Source: an uncultured Ruminococcus sp.
Lineage (GTDB): Bacteria; Bacillota; Clostridia; Oscillospirales; Acutalibacteraceae
Reading direction: 5' to 3'
NCBI GenBank assembly: GCA_902802975.1
Contig: CADCOF010000163.1
Coordinates: forward strand, 1-17,337
Length of the DNA: 17,337 nucleotides
The notes beneath the pieces were generated by a model. The model did no database searches, was not told the DNA's origin, and worked only from the letters and a program-made list of their open reading frames with translations. Made by a program: the position numbers and the translations under genes. This document shows positions 1-8,457 of this stretch, piece by piece (position 1 is the first letter of the stretch; each line of letters opens with the position of its first letter).

Positions 1-1
1 A

Positions 2-1156
2 AAGAGTGAGTCTGTAGACGGCGTTGCAAAAGTCGGAGATAAGACGGTTAGCTTCAGCTGGTCGCCTTATTCGGATTTTGACGCTGACGATATGAGCGTG
101 ATGTTTGATTATCAGCCCACAGATAAGAATGCGACTCAGGAGTGGAATATCTACTCGATCGGACGCATGGATCTTCAGGATTATACTCCGTTCAAAAAAG
201 GCGGCAAGTGGGGTCTTGTTTCCGCATCTACGGGTAAAGTAGAAGTAGAGCCTCAGTTTGACGGTTTTGCACTTGGATTTGGTCGTACTCTTGTTGGTTT
301 GAATAGTGACATCAATGACAGTAAAGTTTTGACATTCAAAGGCTCAAGCTGGGTACAAACTCCGTATGACCCCAATATTTTGGGAACAAACGGCAAAGCA
401 GGTGTTTTTTACTGGGTGACCCCTTCAAATGCTTTGTATAAAGTTGAAGGTCCCGGAAGTATTTCCAAGAGTACAGAAAAGGGTACAATGGTTGTTGATC
501 AGGGTCATTTCTACGGTGAATTCAATGATATAGTTCCTGACATGAGAACAGATGGCACAGGGTCAATTAAGCTTTTGGTAAGCAATGGTAATGCAATCAA
601 GACAGGAGTTAATCAAATAACAGGATTTGGTAATTATTCCGATGGTATCATTCCGTTGAGAAATGCTGATGGCAAGTGGGGCTATGTTGATGCAAATGGT
701 AGGACTATTATCCCGTTTGAATATGATGCTGCATGGAAAAATGCTTCCGACCGTTTGGTAAGAAACAGCGGCGGTCAGATGGATTGGGCATACGACGCAT
801 CTAACGGCTATGTTGTACTTTCAAAGGGTTCCAGCTACTGGCTTTACACAACAGACGGACAGCCTGTTATCGGTTCCAGTTTATTTGACGAAATTCTCCC
901 CGTATATTACAACGGTCACGAGAAGCTCGCATGGGCTAAGAAGAACGGCCAGTGGGGCGTTATCCATCTCAACGACAGCGGCAGCGGTACAACCGGCGGC
1001 ATCACAAGCTCCGATACAAGCTCCAATAACTCCAGCACACCTTCCAGCCCTGTTACAGGCAATAACGCAGCAAAGGTTCCGTTCCTCTTCGCGTCTGTAG
1101 CTGCTTTGACAGGCGCAGCATTTGCACTCTCTTCAAAGAGAAAGATCAGAAAGTAA
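2..1156 (+). CDS. WG-repeat surface protein with SPVTG sorting-like tail (5' partial)
   Basis: The reading frame is open from base 2, so the gene starts outside the window; the ATG at 92 is internal. About 385 residues are visible. WG-type repeats are seen as GKWGLVSASTGKVEVEPQFD (about 209-268), GKWGYVDANGRTIIPFEYD (about 671-727) and a shorter KNGQWGVI (about 934-957), each with the family pattern of a Trp-Gly followed by a turn and an 'I.P.YD'-like strand. The C-terminus is a Gly/Ser/Thr-rich linker, then SPVTG (1046-1060), a hydrophobic stretch rich in Ala, Phe and Leu, and the basic end SSKRKIRK. That order matches a sortase cell-wall sorting signal, with SPVTG in place of LPXTG. Inference: an exported, wall- or membrane-anchored protein. 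WG repeats are probably binding or scaffold modules; no enzymatic domain is visible in this part. A terminator follows directly. The partner or ligand is unknown. Confidence 0.85.
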   Translation, partial: KSESVDGVAKVGDKTVSFSWSPYSDFDADDMSVMFDYQPTDKNATQEWNIYSIGRMDLQDYTPFKKGGKWGLVSASTGKVEVEPQFDGFALGFGRTLVGLNSDINDSKVLTFKGSSWVQTPYDPNILGTNGKAGVFYWVTPSNALYKVEGPGSISKSTEKGTMVVDQGHFYGEFNDIVPDMRTDGTGSIKLLVSNGNAIKTGVNQITGFGNYSDGIIPLRNADGKWGYVDANGRTIIPFEYDAAWKNASDRLVRNSGGQMDWAYDASNGYVVLSKGSSYWLYTTDGQPVIGSSLFDEILPVYYNGHEKLAWAKKNGQWGVIHLNDSGSGTTGGITSSDTSSNNSSTPSSPVTGNNAAKVPFLFASVAALTGAAFALSSKRKIRK

Positions 1157-1180
1157 TTTTTACAGCACAATAGTTTGTTT

Positions 1181-1214
1181 GAGTCGGGGAACATAAGTGT
1201 TGCCCGACTCTTTT
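1181..1214 (+). terminator. Intrinsic terminator after WG-repeat gene
   Basis: GAGTCGGG (1181-1188) pairs perfectly with CCCGACTC (1203-1210). After one mismatch, AACA pairs with TGTT around a TAAG loop. TTTT follows at 1211-1214. It lies 24 nt after the stop codon, so transcription of the WG-repeat gene very likely ends here. Confidence 0.85.
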
Positions 1215-1219
1215 AGTAA

Positions 1220-1365
1220 ATTAGCAATTAGCAATGTGCAATGTGCAATGGGTGAAGGTCGGACTTTACCACAACGACAATAGTTTGTGGAGTGCGAAGA
1301 TTTATGATCGAGAGTGACGAACTCACAGCGAGTATTCATTGCACATTGCACATTGCACATTGAAC
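1220..1365. repeat. Heptad-unit inverted repeat element
   Basis: The left arm is five consecutive 7-nt units (ATTAGCA twice, ATGTGCA twice, ATGGGTG; 1220-1254). The right arm is ATTGCAC three times then ATTGAAC (1338-1365). Bases 1231-1250 are the exact reverse complement of a 20-nt segment in 1337-1362, so the arms can form a 20-bp stem. Inside lie smaller inverted repeats: CCACAA (1269-1274) with TTGTGG (1285-1290), and GAGT (1312-1315) with ACTC (1321-1324). ACAATAGTTTGT at 1277-1288 repeats the same 12-mer at 1167-1178, just before the terminator. I see no open reading frame for a transposase and no obvious target-site duplication. It could be a MITE-like or slippage-generated element; its function is unknown. 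Confidence 0.75.
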
Positions 1366-1382
1366 CAAGGGGTGGTGTTTTT

Positions 1383-4300
1383 ATGATTCATTTTGTCGAA
1401 GGCGCTGCGGGAAGCGGCAAGACTTACTTCCTTTTTGATATGCTTTGTTCACTCGCAGAACAAGGTAATAATAAATTAATATATCTGATACCGGAACAAA
1501 GTTCTTTCGAAACCGAAACGGCTTTTTTGCGCAGATTGGGACCCAAACTTTGCACAAATGTCAAAGTTATGTCGTTTACAAGGCTGTATAGTTTTGTTAT
1601 GAATGAGACAGGCAGCGTTTTGCAGTGCAATATTGACGATAATATACGTAAGCTGCTTATGTCGTGTACGCTTGAGGATTTAAAAGAACAGCTCGATGTG
1701 TACAGCCGACCCGCCGCGCGAGTGCAGTTTATCGAAACGTCAATAAATGCCGTCAAGGAGTTCAAGCAGTGTGGAATTTCGCCCGAAATGCTGCTTGACG
1801 CCGCCCAATATGCTGATTCGGCAGAGCTTGAACAAAAGCTTTCGGAGCTTGCGCTGATATACGGTTTGTATAATGCGAATATTGCGCAAAGCGGCGTTGA
1901 CCCGCTCGATAACGATATGCGTCTGTATAATCGCCTGATAAGTACCGGCTTTCTGAAAGGGTACGTTGTAGCCGTTGATGATTTCAGCGGTTTTACTGCT
2001 ATGCAGCATAAAATTATTGAGGAGATCATGGCGCAGAGCGAGGAGTTTTATATTTCGTTTTGTATGGAGCCATCGTCAAAGGAAGACGTGTTTTTCACGG
2101 TGTCGCGCACAAAGCAGCGTATCACCGACAGCGCACGAAAGAAAAATCTGAAAATTGCGTCTCCCGTTAAGCTTACGAAAAATATGCGCGCAAAGACAGA
2201 TGCCATATCGCGCGTGGAAAATATGCTGTACCGCGGCGACGATGAGATCACAGAGATAGTCGATCACAGCGGCGTTATCGCCGTAAAGGCGGGCAGCCTG
2301 CATGAGGAATGCGAATACGCTGCAGCGCGTATAAATGACCTTGCGCTGAGCGGAAAATGCAGATACAGAGATATTGCGGTCATTGCGCGCGATACGAGTA
2401 AATACGAGGGAATTATCGACGTTATTTTTGATAAGTATGCCGTGCCGTATTTTATGTCAAGACCGGAGCCGATAGACAATAAGCCGATTATTCGACTTGC
2501 CGTGAATGCGCTTGAGTTTGTTATCGCACCGAATGACGAACATAAGATAATGGATTCGATTAAAAGCGGGCTGATGGGAATTACGGCGTACAGCGCGGCG
2601 CAGCTTGAAAATTATATTTTTGTGTGGAACCTGAAAGGTCGCGATATTTTCGGCGAGTTTAAGTTTGACCCCGCGGGCTTTTCGGGCGAGATGAAAGAGG
2701 AAAGCGTGGAGCAGCTGCAGCAGTTAAACGAGACGAGAGAAAAAGCAGCGCAGCCGTTTTCTGTGCTTTTGGACGCGCTGGGCGGAGGTGGTCTGTTTAC
2801 TGCGCGGGAAATTTCGCTTGCCGTTTATGAATTTATGGTCAACTGCGGCGTGCCCGAACTTCTGAAACAGCGCGCTTTGGAAAACAACGAATTTGCCGAA
2901 GAGGATCTGCGCTTGTGGAGTATGCTGTGCGATGTTCTGAACAAGATGCACGAAGCTTTAGGAAAGCGAAATATTACAGTAAAAAGATATTGCGAGTTGT
3001 TTAAGCTTGTGATCAAGGACACGGATATTTCGGACATTCCGCAGACTCTCGATCAGGTGATCATAGGAAATGCAGACAGTCTCCGATTGACAACTCCGTA
3101 TGCGGTATTTGTAATAGGCGCGGTTGAAGGAGAATTTCCCCACAAGCCGACTTCCGACGGCGTATTCAGCGACGCGCAGCGCGGCAGACTGATAAGCCTG
3201 GGTCTTCCGCTGTACGACACGGTCACGGAATTATGGCTTCAGGAGAAATTTCTCGTGTACAACGCGATGTGCGCACCGCAGTACATGCTTACCGTTTCGT
3301 ATCCGAAAAGTACTCCGTCGGGTGTACCTGTGCGCCCGTCATCTATAATTACAGAGATACAGCGAATATTCCCCGGAATAGATATTGTTGATACTCATGA
3401 TATTCCGGAAATTATGAATGTATCGAACGAGCGCACCGCGTTGGAGCTTTACGCAAAAACCAAAAGGAGCGGAACGGCGCTGTCTTTAGCACTTGGGCGA
3501 ATTTTAAGCGAAAGTGAGGAGTACAGATCAAGGCTTAATGTAATAGGCAAAAGCATCAAAAATATGAATGAGCGTATAACAAACGGCGAAACGGCAGCGG
3601 CGATGTTCGGCAGAGACAAGCGTTTGTCTCCAACGCAGATCGAGGGGTACTACTCATGCAGATTCAAGTATTTCTGCGATTACGGCATACATCTCAGGGA
3701 CAGGCAGAAAGCGGGGCTTGATTCGCTTGTATATGGAAATTTAATGCACTATATTCTTGAGTTTATCATTCGAAAATATATAGAGAGCGGATACAAAGCG
3801 TTCACGGACGATGAACTGAAAGAACTTGTGTCGCAGGCGGCTGACAGATTTTTCAGCGAGGAGCTGGGCGGCAGCGAGGACAAAACGAAGAGATTCAAGT
3901 ACATGTATGAGCGTTCGTGCTCAAGGGCACTCCAAGTCATTTCATACGTGATGGAGGAGCTGAAACAGTCAAAATTCAAGCCAATAGCCGTGGAACAGAC
4001 CATAGGCAGAGGCTACGGCGTTGAGGCTATCGCAATTGAGGACGCCAACGGCAACGAAATAAGCGTAAACGGCACGATAGACAGAGTTGATATTATGGAA
4101 GATTCGGGCGATGTGTGGGTGCGCGTTGTCGATTACAAGTCGGGCGGCAAAAAGTTCAACTTGGGCGAGGTGATAAACGGTCTGAATCTGCAGATGCTTA
4201 TTTATCTTATGACACTGTCAAGGAGTGCGGGAAACCTGCCGGCAGCTGTGCTGTACATGAAAGCGGACGGCGGCATGGTGAGCATTGACAAGTCCAGCTG

Positions 4301-4688
4301 CGATAACAGCAGCGCACTTCGTAATAAAGCCAAATCAGCACTCAGAGAAAAACTGGAACTGAACGGACTGAGCGTTGACGATGACGTAGTTAAGGAAGGC
4401 ATGAACGCCGATAAAGATCGGAAATTTGTCAAGGCAGAGGAAGTCACGAAAAAACAGCTTGCCATGATTTTTGATATTGTTGAAGACAAACTGCGCAGTA
4501 TGAGCGAGGGGCTTGACAGCGGCGAGATACCTGCTTTCCCTGCGAAAAAGCCCGATACGCAGAATATTATGTGTTCGTGGTGCGCGTTTCGAGACGTTTG
4601 CCGCATTGAACACAGCGACAGCATAAATACAATCGAAAAAGTTACTGCGAAAAAATATTTTGGGAGTACGGGAGGCGACAAAAAATGA
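1383..4688 (+). CDS. addB: AddB subunit of the AddAB helicase-nuclease
   Basis: AddB works with AddA to unwind and resect double-strand DNA ends for RecA-dependent repair. The protein is 1101 aa, normal for the family. It shows an N-terminal Walker A motif (GAAGSGKT, residues about 8-15), no complete downstream helicase motif set, and a C-terminal RecB-type nuclease motif with Asp917-Tyr918-Lys919. Four cysteines match the AddB iron-sulfur arrangement: Cys759 in YYSCRFKYFC, then Cys1064, Cys1067 and Cys1073 in CSWCAFRDVC. These are known in the family to hold a 4Fe-4S cluster that staples the nuclease domain. The start at 1383 is chosen because AAGGGGTGG (1367-1375) sits 7 nt upstream and the Walker A begins a few residues later; an upstream in-frame extension would be translated repeat sequence. 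Its stop overlaps the addA start (ATGA), so the two are translationally coupled. Confidence 0.97.
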   Translation: MIHFVEGAAGSGKTYFLFDMLCSLAEQGNNKLIYLIPEQSSFETETAFLRRLGPKLCTNVKVMSFTRLYSFVMNETGSVLQCNIDDNIRKLLMSCTLEDLKEQLDVYSRPAARVQFIETSINAVKEFKQCGISPEMLLDAAQYADSAELEQKLSELALIYGLYNANIAQSGVDPLDNDMRLYNRLISTGFLKGYVVAVDDFSGFTAMQHKIIEEIMAQSEEFYISFCMEPSSKEDVFFTVSRTKQRITDSARKKNLKIASPVKLTKNMRAKTDAISRVENMLYRGDDEITEIVDHSGVIAVKAGSLHEECEYAAARINDLALSGKCRYRDIAVIARDTSKYEGIIDVIFDKYAVPYFMSRPEPIDNKPIIRLAVNALEFVIAPNDEHKIMDSIKSGLMGITAYSAAQLENYIFVWNLKGRDIFGEFKFDPAGFSGEMKEESVEQLQQLNETREKAAQPFSVLLDALGGGGLFTAREISLAVYEFMVNCGVPELLKQRALENNEFAEEDLRLWSMLCDVLNKMHEALGKRNITVKRYCELFKLVIKDTDISDIPQTLDQVIIGNADSLRLTTPYAVFVIGAVEGEFPHKPTSDGVFSDAQRGRLISLGLPLYDTVTELWLQEKFLVYNAMCAPQYMLTVSYPKSTPSGVPVRPSSIITEIQRIFPGIDIVDTHDIPEIMNVSNERTALELYAKTKRSGTALSLALGRILSESEEYRSRLNVIGKSIKNMNERITNGETAAAMFGRDKRLSPTQIEGYYSCRFKYFCDYGIHLRDRQKAGLDSLVYGNLMHYILEFIIRKYIESGYKAFTDDELKELVSQAADRFFSEELGGSEDKTKRFKYMYERSCSRALQVISYVMEELKQSKFKPIAVEQTIGRGYGVEAIAIEDANGNEISVNGTIDRVDIMEDSGDVWVRVVDYKSGGKKFNLGEVINGLNLQMLIYLMTLSRSAGNLPAAVLYMKADGGMVSIDKSSCDNSSALRNKAKSALREKLELNGLSVDDDVVKEGMNADKDRKFVKAEEVTKKQLAMIFDIVEDKLRSMSEGLDSGEIPAFPAKKPDTQNIMCSWCAFRDVCRIEHSDSINTIEKVTAKKYFGSTGGDKK

Positions 4689-7600
4689 GCAGCAAACAGA
4701 AAACTGTGGAATGGACAGCTCCGCAGAGAGACGCTATAAATTCACGCGGCGGTCCCATTTTGGTATCGGCGGCGGCAGGCTCCGGAAAAACGGCGGTTTT
4801 GTCGCAGAGAGTTATCGATATAATAACAGACCCGAATTCGTCAACGGGAATAGACAGATTTTTGATCGTGACATTCACAAATCTGGCAGCGGACGAGATG
4901 AAGGAGAGAATAAACAAAAAGCTGACTGATCTTCTCAAATCAGACCCGCTCAACGAAAAACTTCTTCATCAGCAGCTTCTTCTCAACAAAGCGAGCATCA
5001 GCACGATAGACGGATTTTGCAGCGCGCTTGTGCGCGAATATTTCTATGTTCTCGATATCCCGAGCGATTTCCGCATAGCGGATATGCAGGAGGTCGATAT
5101 TCTGAAAAAAACGGCGATAGACTCCGTTTTTGAGCGCAGATACAACAGTATGGATAAAGATTTTCTGCGGCTTGTGGACGTGATGAGCGGTTCGCATGAT
5201 GATACTTCTCTTAAAAAAACGATACTTCAGCTGTTTGATTTTTTGTGCGCGCAGCCGTTTCCGAAAGAATGGATAAGCACAATGCTGCAAAATTACTATA
5301 CCGCGCTTGACCCCATAGATACCGTGTGGGGCAGGGAGATCATAAAGCAGCTGCGATGCGTGAATGAATACGTGCTGTATCTGGCGGGCAAGGCATTGGA
5401 GCTTGTTCGCACCGAGCCAATTTTTGACGCGCTCAATGTGTTCATCGAAAACGAATATGTGATGATCGAGAACGTATGCAGCGCAATGAGTAAAAATAAA
5501 TGGGATAATATCGTGAATGCGGTTCAGCAGATAAGTTTTGAACGTTTTCCCACAAAAAGGAATACCAAAAAGAACCCGCTTACAGATGAACAGCTAAACT
5601 TGCAGAGTGCGGTCAAAGAACTGCGCGACCTGTACAAAAAAACTTTCTTTGATAAAATATATAAATACGTAGATTACAGCACTGATGATTTTGCGAAGGA
5701 GATAACGCTGCTGCGCCCTATTGTCGATGCGATATTCGGCTTGGAACAGGAATTTGAGGATGAATACAGAGAGCTGAAAGTACAGCGCGGCGCGGTCGAT
5801 TATTCCGATTTGGAGCATCTTGCACTCACATTGCTTGTGGATAATAAGGAGCTTGCAAAGGAGATAGCGGGGCGTTACGATTATGTAATGGTTGACGAGT
5901 ATCAGGACGTTAACAAGCTTCAGGAGACGATTTTCGAGATTGTGAGCAACAACGATAAAACGCTTTTTGTCGTTGGCGATGTCAAGCAGAGTATTTACGG
6001 ATTCCGTCAGGCGATGCCGGAATTGTTTATTGCAAGAAAAGAGATCAGTTCGATATATGACGAAGAGCTGCAGAATTACCCCGCAAAGATAATTCTTGAC
6101 GCGAATTTCAGAAGCCGAAAGTGTGTGACCGACAGCGTGAACTGCGTTTTCGGCAAATTGATGTCAAGAGCATTGGGCGGCATCGATTACACCAAAGAAG
6201 AAGCGTTGGTGCAGAAAGCAAGCTACCCCGAAATGGAAGAATACCCCGCGGAATTCCATCTGATAGAGGCGGGCAGCGGAAGTCAGAACAAAACAAAGGC
6301 AGAGGCCGAATATATCGGCAGACTGATCAGGAATATAGTAGGGCATGACAGTGTGTCGGACGGCGGCAAACTGCGCCCGGCGGATTACGGCGACATCTGT
6401 ATAATAATGCGCAGTACAAATTCGCAGTATGAAGATGTAGCACCCGGTATCGCCTTTGCAAACGAGCTGATCAGGCAGGGGATTCCCGCAATGATAGATC
6501 AGGGCGACAGCTTTTTTGATCAGGCAGAAGTGAAACTTGTTTTGTCGTTTCTGCGCACTCTCGAAAACCCTGCGCGTGATATATCGCTTGCGGCGGTGCT
6601 TATGAGTCCGATATTCGGGTTCACCGCGAATGATATTGCTGCACTGCGCGCAGTTTCACAAAGCAGCCTGTTCGAGCTTGTTCTGGCTGCAAAGGAAAGC
6701 GATAAGCGCGCCGCACGTTTTTGCGCTTTGTTTGACAAACTGCGCCTGTGCAGCGGCAGCATGACTTCGTATCAGCTGATAAACAGATTGTACGAGGAGA
6801 CGCTGCTGCCCGAGATCGTGCTTTCAGACAGCGACGGCGAGTACCGCAATAAAAATCTACTTCTTCTTCTGGATTATGCGAAAATGTATGAAGCGTCGGG
6901 TTTCAAAGGCACAAGCGGGTTTGTGCGCTTTATCGATAAGCTTGCGGAGGGCGGCGGTGACCTGAGTGCCGCGGGGCGGTCAAAGGGGTCTGCCGAAAAC
7001 AGCGTTACCATTATGACCACTCATAAGTCGAAGGGGCTTGAGTTCCCGATCTGTATTGCTGCGAGATTGGGCAAGGATTTTAACGAGATGTACACGCGCA
7101 GCAGCGTTATTTTTCACGGCAGAATGGGAATCGGAACGAATGTATTCGAGGAGGGCGAGCAGTACAGTTCGTACAGCTACAAGGGTGCAACGCGGAGAGC
7201 CGTGGAGCTTGCCATGCGCTGTGACACGGTGTCGGAGGAACTGCGTCTTTTGTACGTTGCAATGACGAGAGCGAAGGAGAGGCTTATTCTGACCGCCGCT
7301 GTGGAAAACTGCGAAAGGGCGTTGGCAGCTGCTGCGAAGAAGCTTTTCGTTAAAAACGGCAAAGCGTCGGAATATTCCGTCAAGAACGGAGACGGATTTT
7401 GCGAAGAGATTCTATATTGCCTGATGATGAGCAAAGACGGGGAGTACCTGCGCAGTATGACCGGGCTTGACGACATTACTGTTGACGAAAGCAACGACTG
7501 CCGCTGGAAAATAGTCATTAACAAAAATAAAGATAAAGAAGATGTATCGGAAGAAATAATAGTGGAAGCCGATACAGCCGATACGATTGAAGAAGCAGAA

Positions 7601-8332
7601 CCGGGCGAAGCTGGCAAACCGGACAAAGAGTGCAGTGAGGATGAGATCGAAAAGGCATACACCGAAATAAAAGATCGTATTTCGAGAAAGTACCGTTATT
7701 CGAAAGAGTGCCTTGTACCGGTGAAAGCGGCGGCGTCGGTTGTTGCAGAGAAAGAGAGCGGGATTTTGTACAGCGCAGACGCGCACCCGGCTTTTCTCGA
7801 CAGCGAGGGTTTGACTTCCGCACAGCGCGGAACGGCTATGCACGAGTTCATTCAGCGATGCGATTTTGACGCCGCAAAAATTTCTGTAAAAAGCGAGAAG
7901 GAGCGGCTTGTCAGGGCGGGCTATTTAAGCGAATCAGAGGCGAAATCGATAAGTTACAAAAGAGTCTTGGCATTTTTGAACTCGAATCTGGCGAATGAGA
8001 TACTAAATTCCGATCACGTTGAGAAGGAATTTCAGTTTATGGCGGAAGTGCCGGCAGAACTCACGGACAATGACCCATCATTAATCGGCAGCGGAATAAA
8101 GACGATACTTCAGGGCGCAATAGACTGTCTGTATGAAACGCCCGAGGGAATAGTTATTGTGGACTACAAGACCGACTGGGCGGCTGAGGCGCAGGAGCTT
8201 GCGAAGAGATATGCGCCGCAGCTGAGATTATACAAATATGCAGCGGAGAAAATATTTGAAAAACCGGTAATTAAATGTGTACTGTGGTCGTTTTCGCTGG
8301 GCGTTGAGATTGAGGTGAACACCGAGCGTTGA
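4685..8332 (+). CDS. addA: AddA subunit of the AddAB helicase-nuclease
   Basis: AddA is the UvrD/Rep-type (SF1A) motor and 3'-strand nuclease of the recombination-initiating AddAB complex in the cytoplasm. Visible motifs in order: Walker A AAAGSGKT (29-36); Walker B/motif II DEYQD (Asp404, Glu405); motif III GDVKQSIYGFRQ; motif IV DANFRSRK; motif V THKSKGLEF (about 779-787); motif VI LLYVAMTRAKER (about 855-866); and the nuclease motif VDYKTDW with Asp1160 and Lys1162. All key residues are present, and 1215 aa is the usual length. The start codon overlaps the addB stop by ATGA. Residues about 940-985, between the helicase and nuclease domains, form an unusually acidic, low-complexity stretch, probably a flexible linker. 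No terminator is evident before the next promoter. Confidence 0.97.
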   Translation: MSSKQKTVEWTAPQRDAINSRGGPILVSAAAGSGKTAVLSQRVIDIITDPNSSTGIDRFLIVTFTNLAADEMKERINKKLTDLLKSDPLNEKLLHQQLLLNKASISTIDGFCSALVREYFYVLDIPSDFRIADMQEVDILKKTAIDSVFERRYNSMDKDFLRLVDVMSGSHDDTSLKKTILQLFDFLCAQPFPKEWISTMLQNYYTALDPIDTVWGREIIKQLRCVNEYVLYLAGKALELVRTEPIFDALNVFIENEYVMIENVCSAMSKNKWDNIVNAVQQISFERFPTKRNTKKNPLTDEQLNLQSAVKELRDLYKKTFFDKIYKYVDYSTDDFAKEITLLRPIVDAIFGLEQEFEDEYRELKVQRGAVDYSDLEHLALTLLVDNKELAKEIAGRYDYVMVDEYQDVNKLQETIFEIVSNNDKTLFVVGDVKQSIYGFRQAMPELFIARKEISSIYDEELQNYPAKIILDANFRSRKCVTDSVNCVFGKLMSRALGGIDYTKEEALVQKASYPEMEEYPAEFHLIEAGSGSQNKTKAEAEYIGRLIRNIVGHDSVSDGGKLRPADYGDICIIMRSTNSQYEDVAPGIAFANELIRQGIPAMIDQGDSFFDQAEVKLVLSFLRTLENPARDISLAAVLMSPIFGFTANDIAALRAVSQSSLFELVLAAKESDKRAARFCALFDKLRLCSGSMTSYQLINRLYEETLLPEIVLSDSDGEYRNKNLLLLLDYAKMYEASGFKGTSGFVRFIDKLAEGGGDLSAAGRSKGSAENSVTIMTTHKSKGLEFPICIAARLGKDFNEMYTRSSVIFHGRMGIGTNVFEEGEQYSSYSYKGATRRAVELAMRCDTVSEELRLLYVAMTRAKERLILTAAVENCERALAAAAKKLFVKNGKASEYSVKNGDGFCEEILYCLMMSKDGEYLRSMTGLDDITVDESNDCRWKIVINKNKDKEDVSEEIIVEADTADTIEEAEPGEAGKPDKECSEDEIEKAYTEIKDRISRKYRYSKECLVPVKAAASVVAEKESGILYSADAHPAFLDSEGLTSAQRGTAMHEFIQRCDFDAAKISVKSEKERLVRAGYLSESEAKSISYKRVLAFLNSNLANEILNSDHVEKEFQFMAEVPAELTDNDPSLIGSGIKTILQGAIDCLYETPEGIVIVDYKTDWAAEAQELAKRYAPQLRLYKYAAEKIFEKPVIKCVLWSFSLGVEIEVNTER

Positions 8333-8348
8333 GTTTAAAGTTATAGTC

Positions 8349-8383
8349 TTTGCACATTGTACACTCCACACTAAAACATTGAT
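8349..8383. repeat. Single-arm heptad repeat upstream of antiporter
   Basis: Units in a 7-nt register: TTTGCAC, ATTGTAC, ACTCCAC, ACTAAAA, CATTGAT. The 16-mer ACACTCCACACTAAAA (8361-8376) occurs again exactly at 14830-14845. Only the C-rich arm is present; no facing arm is seen nearby. The last unit overlaps the -35 box of the antiporter promoter. Confidence 0.7.
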
Positions 8384-8407
8384 TTTGTTTTGTCGATGTA
8401 GTATAAT
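8379..8407 (+). promoter_or_regulatory. Sigma-A type promoter of antiporter/ABC operon
   Basis: TTGATT (8379-8384) and TATAAT (8402-8407) are separated by exactly 17 nt. Transcription would begin near 8414, giving a leader of about 45 nt before the ATG at 8458. This also argues against the in-frame TTG at 8407 as a start, since it overlaps the -10 box. Confidence 0.8.
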
Positions 8408-8457
8408 TGTGTTGTCGGAAAAGCAATAAATCAGTAAAAGAAAAGAGTAAAAAAGAA

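Noticed and set aside
1314..1382. N-terminal extension of AddB reading through the heptad repeat
   Set aside because: The extra residues are a translation of the ATTGCAC repeat. The ATG at 1383 has a well-spaced ribosome binding site and gives the normal AddB N-terminus.
4202..4681. Minus-strand open frame (159 codons) opposite addB
   Set aside because: It is serine-rich as expected for the complement of coding DNA, and overlaps the conserved AddB nuclease and Fe-S motifs.
8407..8457. TTG start for the antiporter
   Set aside because: The TTG overlaps the -10 box of the promoter and would add a basic, non-family N-terminus; ATG 8458 fits the first membrane segment.
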